NCBI GenBank assembly: GCA_022340265.1
Contig: JAJDOH010000063.1
Span: forward strand, 1 to 58,028
DNA length: 58,028 nucleotides
Direction of reading: 5' to 3'
From: Deltaproteobacteria bacterium
GTDB lineage: Bacteria; Desulfobacterota; DSM-4660; Desulfatiglandales; Desulfatiglandaceae
Shown here: positions 22,446-30,717 of the stretch, in pieces
Position numbering within the stretch: position 1 is the first letter of the stretch
How the letters are laid out: each line of letters starts with the position of its first letter
Notes under the pieces: generated by a model
The model's input: the letters and a program-made list of their open reading frames with translations, nothing else
Told to the model about the DNA's origin: nothing
Databases searched by the model: none
Translations under genes and position numbers: made by a program

Positions 22446-23780
22446 ATGACTGACGGCAAAGACCAGCTTTCTCCAAGCCAAAAACAGGCGGCGTTCCTGG
22501 AAAAATGGGCCTCCGGAGAAGGCGTCGACTTCGAGGACGAGAATGCCCGTGCATCATATCAATACCGCACGGGATTGATCAAAGACGCCATCCAGCTCGA
22601 AAAAGCACCCGACAGGGCGCCGGTGGTTCCACTGGGCACATTCGCTCCCGCAATGCTCTACGGGTATACGGGCAAGGAGGCAATGTATGATCCCCATATC
22701 CTGGGAAAAGTCTCCCTCGATTTTTCCAAGGAATATGACGCCGACGCAGCAGGGGCCGCACCCATGGTGATGTACGGTCCGGCATTGGAAACCCTTGATT
22801 ACCGGCTCTACAAATGGCCGGGACACGGGGTCAAGGAACATCTGTCCTACCAATTCGTTGAAAAGGATTACATGAAAGCCGAGGAGTACGATCATCTGAT
22901 TGCCGATCCAAGCGACTATTGGCTTCGCGTCTGGCTGCCGAGAACCCATGGCGCATTGGCTCCTCTGGCCGACCTGCCGCCCATGTATGGCACCATGGAA
23001 CTGCCCATGGCCGTACCATGGCTTTGCACCCTGGGTGCGCCCCACATTCAGAAAGCCTACCAGGCGCTTTTGGAAGCCGGCAGACAGTGTTTCGAGTGGA
23101 TCGGGATCTTGGGGCAGTATCTGGCACAAATCATGGGCGCCGGATATCCTTTCTATGCGGGCGGGGCCACCAAAGCGCCCTTTGATTTATTGGGCGACAG
23201 TTTTCGCGGTACGGTCCAACTGATGATGGATCTATACCGCAGGCCGGAAAAAGTCCTGGCGGCTCTGGACAGGCTGACGCCCCTCATGATCCAGTCGGGC
23301 ATGGGCGGCGCAATGGCCAACAACAATCCGCTGGTGTTTATCCCCCTGCACAAAGGGGCCGACGGGTTCATGAGCAATGAACAGTTTGAAAGATTCTATT
23401 GGCCGAGTCTCAAATCGGTCATGTTGGGGTTGATTGAAAATGGATGTGTGCCTGTTTGTTTCGTGGAAGGGGCCTACAATCAGCGTTTGCAATACCTGAC
23501 TGAAATTCCCAAGGGTCAAAGCATTTTTATTTTCGACAAAACCGACATGGCCCGGGCCAGGGAGATTCTGGGCGGAAAATCGTGCATCGGTGGCGGATTT
23601 CCGGTTTCACTCATCATGACCGGCAATGTTCAACAGGTAGAGGATGAAACCAAACGATTATTGGATTTGGCCGCCGGTGACGGGGGGTATATCCTGAGCA
23701 TCGGCTGCGCCATGGACGAGGCCAGGGAGGATACCCTGAGGGCCTTCATTCAAACGGGCAAGGCATACGGTAAGTATTGA
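22446..23780 (+). CDS. UroD-family methyltransferase (MtaA/CmuA superfamily), substrate side
   Basis: 444 residues after AGGGAGGGG. The C-terminal two thirds match the uroporphyrinogen decarboxylase-like methyltransferase family of anaerobes: GTVQLMMDLYRRPEKVLAALDRL, FIPLHKGADGFMSNEQFERFYWPSL in pieces, FVEGAYNQRLQYLTEIPKG, the IFDKTDMARAREILGGKSCIGG region and GGYILSIGCAMDEAREDT. In the corrinoid context it is most likely the enzyme that takes the methyl group from the growth substrate and puts it on the corrinoid protein. The usual zinc-binding His of MtaA appears as Glu in FVEGAYNQ, so metal use is uncertain. The substrate is unknown. No reductive activase gene (RamA/COG3894) is in the window. 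Confidence 0.88.
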   Translation: MTDGKDQLSPSQKQAAFLEKWASGEGVDFEDENARASYQYRTGLIKDAIQLEKAPDRAPVVPLGTFAPAMLYGYTGKEAMYDPHILGKVSLDFSKEYDADAAGAAPMVMYGPALETLDYRLYKWPGHGVKEHLSYQFVEKDYMKAEEYDHLIADPSDYWLRVWLPRTHGALAPLADLPPMYGTMELPMAVPWLCTLGAPHIQKAYQALLEAGRQCFEWIGILGQYLAQIMGAGYPFYAGGATKAPFDLLGDSFRGTVQLMMDLYRRPEKVLAALDRLTPLMIQSGMGGAMANNNPLVFIPLHKGADGFMSNEQFERFYWPSLKSVMLGLIENGCVPVCFVEGAYNQRLQYLTEIPKGQSIFIFDKTDMARAREILGGKSCIGGGFPVSLIMTGNVQQVEDETKRLLDLAAGDGGYILSIGCAMDEAREDTLRAFIQTGKAYGKY

Positions 23781-24191
23781 CGGTCGAAAACCGAAGACTC
23801 TCCATCACCATGAAGCGGAGGATTCCCGGGTAAAACCTATGGATAGCAGATGTAATCCAGGTATTAAATATCAATATATTTGGTAAGAGGGTTTTGTGAT
23901 GGGTTGTGCCGCTGCATTTATATCTTTAAATTAGCTACTGGAGAGTCCAAAGTTCTATCGTCATGCCGGACTTGATCCGGCATCCAGAACATCTAACCTA
24001 TTGAAACGCTACTGGATTCCGGCTTTCTCCGGAATGACGCAGTAAAATCCATGCATTTAATGATAGCAATATGTTAGGAGAACTTTGGACTGTAGAGTTA
24101 ACTAGTGTCCACCCATTTTAATGAACCTGTGGGCACTGGGGGTTTCCAATTCAGAAATGAGCAATTTTAGCAAGGTTTTGGGAGGCAAGCC
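23781..24191. other. Non-coding stretch with MITE-like element and dctQ leader
   Basis: 411 bp between the methyltransferase gene and the second TRAP system. Apart from the palindromic element at 23944-24091, it is AT-rich and holds the upstream region of the TRAP operon with GGGAGG before the dctQ ATG. No open coding frame is convincing. Confidence 0.55.
23944..24091. repeat. MITE-like nested palindrome, about 148 bp
   Basis: Outer 13-bp perfect inverted repeats AGTCCAAAGTTCT (23944-23956) and AGAACTTTGGACT (24079-24091). Inside are CGTCATGCCGGA...CCGGCATCCAG and CTGGATTCCGGC...CCGGAATGACG, which pair with each other and also fold individually. The inner unit resembles the widespread short palindromic repeat family with TCATTCCGGCnnnnGCCGGAATCCAG. 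No coding sequence is inside and no clear target duplication was seen. Confidence 0.65.
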
Positions 24192-24704
24192 ATGTCGACA
24201 CTAGACCGCTTGGATAATATAAGCCTTCGTATTTCCAGAATAATAGCACTAATCGGTCTGGCGGGCTTGCTCTGCCTGGCCCTGGCCACGGTTCTGGATG
24301 TGCTCTTGAGATGGCTTTTTAATGCGCCGATTACAGGGGTTCGCGACGCTTCATCCGCCTTTACCTCGGTCATAATCGCGTCCTGTTTTGCCCTCTGCAT
24401 TGCCGAACGCAGAAATATCACCGTACGTTTCCTGGGAGGCCGTAGGGGTGCTCGATGGGGGGAAGGCCTGGAGGCCTTCGGCCATTTGGTCACCACGCTG
24501 GTTTTCGCGGTCTTGACTTGGAAGCTGTGGTTCTATGCGGATCAGCTTGCCATGGACGGGGAGAAAACCTGGGTGCTCAGGTGGCCTCTTTCCCCCTGGT
24601 GGAGGGTTGCCACGGTCTTCGTTGCGGTTTGTGTGCCGGCAGAGTTGGTGGTGTTTCTACAAACGCTCAAGTCCGCACTTCGAGGGAAAAACAAGAAGGA
24701 CTAG
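24192..24704 (+). CDS. dctQ: TRAP transporter small permease (DctQ type), system 2
   Basis: 170 residues after GGGAGG. Four membrane helices are visible (ISRIIALIGLAGLLCLALAT, a SAFTSVIIASCFALCIAERR segment, HLVTTLVFAVLTWKLWFYAD and VATVFVAVCVPAELVVFL). The loop NITVRFLGGRRGARWG takes the place of the usual HVxVxxL signature. It pairs with the DctM gene 38 bp downstream and the DctP gene further on, in the order Q-M-P, the reverse placement of P compared with system 1. Confidence 0.9.
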   Translation: MSTLDRLDNISLRISRIIALIGLAGLLCLALATVLDVLLRWLFNAPITGVRDASSAFTSVIIASCFALCIAERRNITVRFLGGRRGARWGEGLEAFGHLVTTLVFAVLTWKLWFYADQLAMDGEKTWVLRWPLSPWWRVATVFVAVCVPAELVVFLQTLKSALRGKNKKD

Positions 24705-24742
24705 TCTGCGACCAATTCACACATTTTCACAACGGAGTCTTG

Positions 24743-26044
24743 ATGGATCCCATTACAATAGCAATTTTAGGCATCGTTGCCATGTTCGTCCTGATCGTCC
24801 TGCGCGTACCGATCGGTATTGCAATGGCGGTCGTCGGCGTTGCGGGCTACGGCATTCTTTCCGGCTTTGCCCCCGCGTTGACCATTCTGGGAACCGAGGC
24901 CTCCAGCGCCATGGCAAATGTAGATCTTGCCGTTATCCCGCTGTTTCTGCTTATGGGAAATTTCGCCACCTCCGCGGGGCTATCGTCGGATATCTATAAT
25001 CTGGCCTACGCATTTGTCGGACATCGACGCGGAGGGCTGGCGCTGTCCACAATCGGTGGGTGTGGATTTTTCGGAGCGATCTGCGGCTCATCCACCGCGA
25101 CGGCGGCCACCTTCGGGCGTATAGCTCTGCCCGAGATGCTTTCCCGAGGGTACTCCCGTCGTCTCGCCACTGGCTGCATTGCCGCGGGGGGTACGCTCGG
25201 TTCACTGGTCCCGCCCTCCGTCATCATCGTGATTTATGCGGTGGCAGCGGAGGAATTCATTATTGAGCTGTTCAAGGCCGCCGTCATTCCGGCTATCTTG
25301 CAGATTATCCTGTACTTCGTGGCCATCATGGTCACCGTTCGCCTGGATCCGAGTGCGGGTCCGGCGGGACCAAGAATGAGCTGGCTTGAACGTTTCAGGA
25401 TCTTGATCAAGAGCTGGGGCGCGGTTCTTATTTTGGTGGGGGTCATCGGTGGAATCTACGGAGGAGTATTTACGGTCACCGAGGCCGCGGCGTTCGGGGC
25501 CAGTGCGACGTTTATTTTCGCCCTGGGAAGGCGGAGGCTGACCAAGGAGGCATTCTGGGAGGCGCTTACCGGCACTGCCGTCACCACCGCATTCATCTAT
25601 GTCATCATTATCGGCGCCAATGTGTTCACTTACTTCATCGCCCTGAGCCGCATGCCGGACACCATGGTTACCGCCATCTCCGGCCTGCATGCATCCAAAT
25701 TTGTCATTCTTGCCATATTGCTCTTGCTCTATCTCATCCTGGGAAGTATCTTCGACAGTGTATCGGCCATGTTGATCACCCTGCCGTTTGTGCTGCCCTT
25801 GATTACGCAGTTGGGATACAGTCCCGTATGGTGGGGAATCATTAATGTAGTTGTCATTGAAATCGGCATGATCACACCGCCTATCGGGCTGAATGTCTTT
25901 GTCCTGCAAGGCGTGGCCCCGGATATTCCACTCAAATCGATTTTCAGGGGAATTATGCCGTTTTTCTATGTGGATGTCTTCAGGCTCGTAGCGTTGACGG
26001 TTTTCCCATGGCTTACATTGTGGTTGCCGAGTGTACTCAGGTAG
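24743..26044 (+). CDS. dctM: TRAP transporter large permease (DctM type), system 2
   Basis: 433 residues, the same length as the system 1 DctM. The start at 24743 follows AACGGAG and gives the usual MDPITIAILGIVAMFVLIVL opening; the open frame upstream lies over dctQ. It has many membrane helices with LRVPIGIAMAVVGVAGYGIL, NVDLAVIPLFLLMGNFATSAG, and CGSSTATAATFGRIALPEML, as in the family. It ends with a predicted helix rich in Trp and Phe. It works with the DctQ before it and the DctP after it. Confidence 0.93.
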   Translation: MDPITIAILGIVAMFVLIVLRVPIGIAMAVVGVAGYGILSGFAPALTILGTEASSAMANVDLAVIPLFLLMGNFATSAGLSSDIYNLAYAFVGHRRGGLALSTIGGCGFFGAICGSSTATAATFGRIALPEMLSRGYSRRLATGCIAAGGTLGSLVPPSVIIVIYAVAAEEFIIELFKAAVIPAILQIILYFVAIMVTVRLDPSAGPAGPRMSWLERFRILIKSWGAVLILVGVIGGIYGGVFTVTEAAAFGASATFIFALGRRRLTKEAFWEALTGTAVTTAFIYVIIIGANVFTYFIALSRMPDTMVTAISGLHASKFVILAILLLLYLILGSIFDSVSAMLITLPFVLPLITQLGYSPVWWGIINVVVIEIGMITPPIGLNVFVLQGVAPDIPLKSIFRGIMPFFYVDVFRLVALTVFPWLTLWLPSVLR

Positions 26045-26061
26045 TTTCCTTAAGGAGGTAT

Positions 26062-26093
26062 CCCGCGATACCTGGATATGAACGAATCGCGGG
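26062..26093 (+). other. Intercistronic hairpin between dctM and dctP
   Basis: CCCGCGAT (26062-26069) and ATCGCGGG (26086-26093) form a perfect 8-bp stem with a 16-nt loop. No T run follows, so it may protect or process the mRNA so that the binding-protein gene is expressed at a higher level, rather than stop transcription. Confidence 0.5.
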
Positions 26094-26179
26094 CAATCGT
26101 GGAGAATCCCTCAGAGAATGGAGACAAACCTGAGGTTGGATTCGTGGAATAAACATTTCAAAAATGGAGGACGAAGACT

Positions 26180-27196
26180 ATGATGGAAATGATAAAAAGA
26201 GCGCTTTTGGCATTTTCCGTGGTGGCGATGCTTGCGGGTACGGCTTGGGCTGAGCCGGTAGTGCTGAAATTTGCCTGTTTTGAGCCGCCCAAATCTTTCG
26301 CTTTAACCAAGGTCTTTATGCCCTGGGTCGAACAGGTGAACAAGGCGGGGAAAGGCTTTCTCAAAATCGATGTCTACCCCGGGGGCGTCCTGGGGCGAAA
26401 CCCGCTCAAGCAATTGGAGCTCGTCAGAAACGGAGTGGCGGATATTGCCTGGATCCTCCCGTCTTACACGCCGGGGCTTTTTGAGGATGACGAGGTGGTG
26501 GAGGTGCCTTTTCTTGCCAAAAACGCCCTGGAGGCCTCCGTCAGTATTTGGAGGATGTTCGAAAAGGGAATGCTAAGCGGGTACGATAACATTCACCCCC
26601 TCATGCTGGGTGCGGCCCAGCCGTATGCAGTCCACAGCACCTTCCCCGTAAAGGTGCCCGGAGACATGAAGGACAAAAAGATCCGGGCGGTTGGGAAGAT
26701 GCAGTACTACTTCGCTGATGCATATGGGGCCATTCCCGTCGGGCGCATACCGGTTCCCCAAATCGCGGAGGCCATGAGCAGGGGTGTCATCCAGGCCACA
26801 CTGAACGAATGGAACGGGATTCGGACCTTCAGGATAGACGATGTGGCATACTATCACTGCATGGTGCCGTTGGGGACCATCACCTTTCTGGTTGCCATGA
26901 ACAAAGAAAAGTATGAAAGCCTTTCCCCCGAGGCCAAGGCCGTGTTGGACAAATACAGTGGCGAGCCGTTCGTTCGAAGCTGGGGCGGAGAGCAAGACAA
27001 AGATCTGGCCAAATACGCGGAAAAGATCGCGCACGATCCGAAGCACCACGTTTACACAGCCACCGGCCCTGTTCTGGAGGAATGGAAGACGACGCTTGCT
27101 CCGGCTGTGGAAAAATGGATCAAGGACCGTCCCAAGGGTGCTACGCTCATCAAGGCCTATAAAGAGGAAATCGCCAAAGTTCGCGCGGAGAAATAG
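26180..27196 (+). CDS. dctP: TRAP transporter periplasmic substrate-binding protein (DctP), system 2
   Basis: 338 residues after GGAGG. Signal peptide LLAFSVVAMLAGTAWAEP. DctP features: FLKIDVYPGGVLGRNPLKQL, VRNGVADIAWILPSYTPGLF, MKDKKIRAVGKMQYYFADAYG (substrate-binding helix), PVGRIPVPQIAEAMSRGVIQ, and FLVAMNKEKYESLSPEAKAV. It is clearly diverged from the DctP of system 1, so the two systems probably carry different but related substrates. A 9-bp stem (27197-27217) immediately follows the stop. Confidence 0.92.
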   Translation: MMEMIKRALLAFSVVAMLAGTAWAEPVVLKFACFEPPKSFALTKVFMPWVEQVNKAGKGFLKIDVYPGGVLGRNPLKQLELVRNGVADIAWILPSYTPGLFEDDEVVEVPFLAKNALEASVSIWRMFEKGMLSGYDNIHPLMLGAAQPYAVHSTFPVKVPGDMKDKKIRAVGKMQYYFADAYGAIPVGRIPVPQIAEAMSRGVIQATLNEWNGIRTFRIDDVAYYHCMVPLGTITFLVAMNKEKYESLSPEAKAVLDKYSGEPFVRSWGGEQDKDLAKYAEKIAHDPKHHVYTATGPVLEEWKTTLAPAVEKWIKDRPKGATLIKAYKEEIAKVRAEK

Positions 27197-27417
27197 GGCG
27201 GTTTCTCAGGAGCCGCCGGAACGGACAGGATGACCCCTTTGGCGGGTATGACATGAACGTCCGCTTCAGGACGGAAGCCTTCCGCCGACTCCACGGCATG
27301 TTGGAGGCCAAGCCGTTCAACGATGTTTTTCGGGATGTCCGCTGACACCAGAATTACCTTGAACCGATCCTGTGCCAGCAGCAACTGTGCCAGCGTCATA
27401 TTGATCTCAGGAGTTGA
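27157..27417 (-). pseudogene. LarA-like (DUF2088) C-terminal remnant
   Basis: On the minus strand an open stretch reads STPEINMTLAQLLLAQDR, then FKVILVSADIPKNIVERLGL, QHAVESAEGF and VHVIPAKGVILSV. This resembles the C-terminal end of the nickel-dependent lactate-racemase family as I know it (ILVS..., a conserved helix, then xViPxGxxxLPV). It is closed upstream by TAA at 27418-27420, so only the last ~80 residues survive. Its 3' end runs into the dctP coding region. I read it as a decayed gene end; a short functional ORF is less likely. Confidence 0.4.
27197..27217 (+). other. Stem-loop directly after dctP
   Basis: GGCGGTTTC, loop TCA, GGAGCCGCC pair over nine positions, two of them G-U in RNA. 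No T run follows. It could be a 3' stabiliser or weak terminator for the TRAP operon. Confidence 0.4.
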
Positions 27418-27525
27418 TTAGGATTTGGGCGAAGCTTAGAAGAATTTTAATTCAATCTCCCTGAAATTTACTGTTTTAATCGGTATATTGTTATCCATGG
27501 ATAAACCAAAATGACGGAGGTTGAT

Positions 27526-28170
27526 ATGGGCTTGAATGACGAGATCAATGAATATCTGGCGAAAGTCCGCCCTAATATGCCGGAGGAAGCCAAACAGGCT
27601 ATGGCGGTTGCTCAGGAGAAGCTGCGGGCTCAAGGTATCACGGAAAAGGCCTGCCGAGCCGGTGATCAGGCACCGGACTTTACCCTTCCCAATCATCGGG
27701 GAAGGTTGATCTCCACGGAAGCGCTGCGGCGGGAAGGCCCTCTGGTGCTGAGCTTCTACCGGGGCAGTTGGTGACCATTCTGCAATCTGGAACTGCGGTC
27801 ATTGCAGTTCGCGTTACCGGAGATCAAGAAACTGGGCGGCCAATTACTGGCCATTTCTCCACAACTGCCCGATCAATCCCTGGCCATGGTCGAGGAGCGG
27901 GGTATCGAGTTCGAGGTACTGAGCGACCTGGGCAACGTGGTGGCCCGGAAATTCGGTCTGGTCTTCACCATGCCGGAGGAACTGCAGAAGCTCTACCCCC
28001 AATTCGGCATCGATGTGCCCGGCGCCAACGGCGACGACAGTATGGAACTGCCGGTCCCGGCCTCCTATGTGATCAATCGCGACGGTCTGATTCTCCTGGA
28101 TTTTGTCGAGATCGACTACACCAAGAGACTGGAACCGGCCCTGATCCTGGAGGCATTGAAGAAGGCCTGA
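27526..28170 (+). CDS. Peroxiredoxin-like selenoprotein (in-frame TGA read as selenocysteine)
   Basis: 214 residues if the TGA at 27772-27774 is read as Sec (residue 83). The ATG at 27526 follows GGAGG. The sequence runs through the typical AhpC/TSA opening (AGDQAPDFTLPNHRGR), then LSFYRGSW, TGA, PFCNLELR, and stays in frame to the TGA at 28168-28170. Related peroxiredoxin-like proteins have W-C-P-x-C at this point, so the TGA replaces the first Cys of the redox motif (U-x-x-C). Sixteen bases after the TGA is a hairpin with a GGTC loop (27790-27810), at the place and with the loop of a bacterial SECIS. The enzyme presumably reduces peroxides. If Sec decoding failed, only an 82-residue stub would result. 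Confidence 0.85.
27790..27810 (+). promoter_or_regulatory. SECIS-like hairpin of the selenoprotein mRNA
   Basis: GAACTGC (27790-27796), loop GGTCATT, GCAGTTC (27804-27810): a perfect 7-bp stem. The GGTC at the loop tip matches the SelB-contact loop known from E. coli formate dehydrogenase SECIS elements. The loop starts 22 bases after the TGA, in the usual range. Confidence 0.75.
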
Positions 28171-28444
28171 ACAGTTGATCCTGCTTTACTGCTGACCAGG
28201 TCGATGCCCGGCCGTTTCAACCGTGAATCTCCCCCGAGGTGTGAGAATGTATTCATTTAATCGGATAGCGAGGGGTCTTTTTCTCCCAGCCCCCACACCA
28301 CTCAGCAAGCAAGTCCACACCAGATAGTTCATAGAAGTTGCCGGGCGTACACAAACACGTCAACCAGGACTGGCCATTCCGCTGCTCTCAATTGCCAGCC
28401 GGTTATGCGCGCCGTTCGGTACATAATATGGAGGGATACAGGCC
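28171..28444. other. Intergenic stretch with attC-like palindrome
   Basis: It holds an imperfect palindrome, AACCAGGACTGGC (28362-28374) against GCCAGCCGGTT (28394-28404), which pairs fully apart from two extra A bases on the left arm, followed by GTTATGC (28402-28408). This resembles the right half of an attC site just upstream of the PAS gene. No matching left core box was found. The rest is unremarkable. Confidence 0.4.
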
Positions 28445-29035
28445 ATGAACCATGAAAACCGATATGGACTATTGAGGAAAATATTTGATGCGATGCCTTC
28501 AATGGTTTTCGTAGTTGATGACGATGTAAGTATCCAAGAGTACAATAAAACGGCCGCTGATTTTTTACTAATGGAGAGGCCTGCCATCTTAAAACATCGT
28601 GGCGGGGAAATTCTGCATTGCATACACGCAACAGAAACGAAGGAAGGATGCGGGCATGCTCCATTTTGCAAGGGATGTGTGATTCGCAATTCGGTAAAAA
28701 GCGCTTTTAAAGGGAACCGCATTGTACGTGCCCGCACGAGGCTGGAGGTGCTCAGAGGTGAGGATAAGGCAGAAATATATGCGCTAATTACTGCAAGTCC
28801 CTTCTCTTATGAGGATCAACAATTGGTGTTGCTGGTTATTGAAGATATCAGCGTAATAACTGAGATCCAAAGAATGATTCCAATCTGTTCAGTTTGTCAC
28901 AAAATCAGAAATGAAAAAGAAGTATGGTCACAAATCGAAGCTTATTTTAAGGAAAACTGGGATGTTGATTTTTCTCACGGTTTATGTCCAGACTGCTATA
29001 GAAAAGAAATAGATAAGCTGAACAAAATTGGTTAG
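28445..29035 (+). CDS. PAS-domain sensor protein with C-terminal Cys motif
   Basis: 196 residues after GGAGG. One PAS domain (about 8-140; IFDAMPSMVFVVDDDVSIQE, then a helical/loop insertion with CGHAPFCKGCVIR, and ending LVLLVIEDISVITEIQ). The C-terminal tail IPICSVCHKIRNEKEVWSQIE ... FSHGLCPDCYRKEI is the cysteine-bearing motif common at the ends of PAS or response-regulator proteins in Desulfobacterota; it may bind metal or heme-like ligands. There is no kinase or DNA-binding domain. The internal CxxxxxCxxC cluster suggests redox or metal sensing. It stands alone, flanked by attC-like palindromes. Confidence 0.82.
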   Translation: MNHENRYGLLRKIFDAMPSMVFVVDDDVSIQEYNKTAADFLLMERPAILKHRGGEILHCIHATETKEGCGHAPFCKGCVIRNSVKSAFKGNRIVRARTRLEVLRGEDKAEIYALITASPFSYEDQQLVLLVIEDISVITEIQRMIPICSVCHKIRNEKEVWSQIEAYFKENWDVDFSHGLCPDCYRKEIDKLNKIG

Positions 29036-29045
29036 CCGGGGGGAC

Positions 29046-29098
29046 TTTCACACCATTCCTTCATGCCCGTGCCGGGCGGCACGGTTCAACCGTTCGGC
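29046..29098. repeat. attC-like palindrome after the PAS gene
   Basis: CCGTGCC, loop GGGC, GGCACGG is a perfect stem (about 29068-29085), followed by TTCAACC and GTTCGGC (29092-29098). The right half, TTCAAC(C)GTTCGGC, is nearly identical to the right half of attC-like site A (TTCAACGTTCGGC at 1681-1692). The left core box is poor (CTTTCAC, about 29045-29051). Confidence 0.4.
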
Positions 29099-29294
29099 GT
29101 AAAAGCAAAATCGAGGAAATTACCAATGGAAAAAAATAGTTTCAGAGAATGGAGCGGGATTCGAAAACAGCCTGGAGCGACGTCCCCACTCCGGCCATAT
29201 AGCGCCGAATAAGACGCCCCCACAGGAATTGGCAACCCTTGAAGGCTGTCAACAACCTGTGAGCGTGGCTTGGGCTGCTGTCATCCTCCCCTTC

Positions 29295-30677
29295 TTATTT
29301 CCCAGCAATCATATCATCCAGGATCCGATCTATTCGGTCGTTGGGTAAGAGCTCCATCTCCTTTGCCGTCTCCCTCACGGTTTTACCCGTCCGATGGGCC
29401 TCCTTGGCAACGAAAGCTGATTGATCGTATCCGATCACCGGTACAAAAGCCGTGGCCAGGGAAAGGCTTTTTTCCAGATTGGAAACGCATTGTTCCCGGT
29501 TGGCGGATATGCCCTTTACACATCGATTGGCGAACAGTCGGGAGGATGAGGCAAGCAGTTGAACGGACTGTAACAGATTGTAGGCGATCAAAGGCATCAT
29601 GACATTCAATTCAAAGTTACCGGCCTGTCCTCCATGGGTGATGGCCGCATCGTTCCCTATTACCTGGCCGGCGACCTGGAGAACCGCTTCCGGGACAACC
29701 GGATTCACTTTGCCGGGCATGATGGAAGATCCCGGCTGGAGATCGGGAAGTGTAATTTCTCCCAGCCCGCACCTCGGCCCGGAAGCAAGCCATCGAATGT
29801 CATTGGCGATCTTGATCAAGCCCACCGCGTATGTCTTTAACGCACCACTCACTTCCACTGCGGTGTCCTTTGCCGCCTGGGCTTCAAAGTGATTCGGAGC
29901 CTCCTGGAAAGGATATCCGGTCTCCTCTGAGATCCCTTCAATGACCCGTTCGGCAAACCCGGGATAAGCGTTGACCCCCGTACCGACGGCGGTTCCCCCA
30001 AGCGGCAGTGCGCATAGCCTTCCGCTTGTATCTTTGATCCTCGAGATACTATTCTCCACCTGTCTTGCGTAACCGCTGAATTCCTGACCGAGACGCATGG
30101 GAACCGCATCCTGGAGATGTGTCCTGGCGATCTTCCTGATCCCGTTGAACTCCTCGGCTTTTTCTTCGAACTGCCTTCGCAGATCTTGCATCGCCGGGAT
30201 AAGATCTTCTGCTATGCCCATCATGGCGGCAATATGGATCGCTGACGGGATCACATCGTTGCTTGACTGTCCCTTGTTTACATGATCGTTTGGATGCACC
30301 GGTGTTTTGCCACCCCTCTTCCCCGTGAGTATTTCATTGGCCCGGCCTGAGATAATCTCATTGATGTTCATATTCGTCGATGTCCCGGAGCCTGTCTGGA
30401 AAACATCCACGACAAATTGATCATTGAACTTCCCGTGGATCACCTCATTTGAAGCCTGAATCACGGCGTTGGCGATTCCTTCCTCGATAAGACCCAGATC
30501 CCGATGAACACGGGCGGCGTGTTTTTTTATCAGGCCAAGGGCATTGTAAAAAAGACGGGGGAATCTGAGATCACTGATCGTAAAATTATCTTTCGCCCGC
30601 TGCGTCTGGGCCCCGTAATAGGCCGCTTCGGGTACCCGCACCGTCCCCATGGTGTCCTGTTCTTCCCTGTATTTCAT
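29295..30677 (-). CDS. fumC: Fumarate hydratase class II
   Basis: 460 residues, the normal FumC length. Hydrates fumarate to (S)-malate in the TCA cycle. It shows TGSGTSTNMNINEII, the substrate-binding HPNDHVNKGQSSND, RTHLQDAVPMRLGQEFSGYA and the family signature GSSIMPGKVNP. The start MKYREEQDTMGTVRVPEAAYYGAQTQ is the usual FumC opening. It lies 40 bp after the aconitase gene on the same strand, so the pair is probably one operon. Confidence 0.95.
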   Translation of the reverse strand: MKYREEQDTMGTVRVPEAAYYGAQTQRAKDNFTISDLRFPRLFYNALGLIKKHAARVHRDLGLIEEGIANAVIQASNEVIHGKFNDQFVVDVFQTGSGTSTNMNINEIISGRANEILTGKRGGKTPVHPNDHVNKGQSSNDVIPSAIHIAAMMGIAEDLIPAMQDLRRQFEEKAEEFNGIRKIARTHLQDAVPMRLGQEFSGYARQVENSISRIKDTSGRLCALPLGGTAVGTGVNAYPGFAERVIEGISEETGYPFQEAPNHFEAQAAKDTAVEVSGALKTYAVGLIKIANDIRWLASGPRCGLGEITLPDLQPGSSIMPGKVNPVVPEAVLQVAGQVIGNDAAITHGGQAGNFELNVMMPLIAYNLLQSVQLLASSSRLFANRCVKGISANREQCVSNLEKSLSLATAFVPVIGYDQSAFVAKEAHRTGKTVRETAKEMELLPNDRIDRILDDMIAGK

Positions 30678-30717
30678 ATCTTACATTCGTCCTTTCTGAA
30701 AACCGCACCATCAACTC

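Noticed and set aside
24455..24742. N-terminal extension of the second DctM
   Set aside because: It overlaps dctQ in another frame and lacks family features; the ATG at 24743 has a suitable ribosome binding site.
27511..27774. An 87-residue protein ending at the TGA at 27772
   Set aside because: The peroxiredoxin family continues in the same frame past the TGA, and the upstream ATG at 27511 overlaps the ribosome binding site of the start at 27526.
29046..29098. Rho-independent terminator of the PAS gene
   Set aside because: The CCGTGCC/GGCACGG stem is strong but no T tract follows on either strand.
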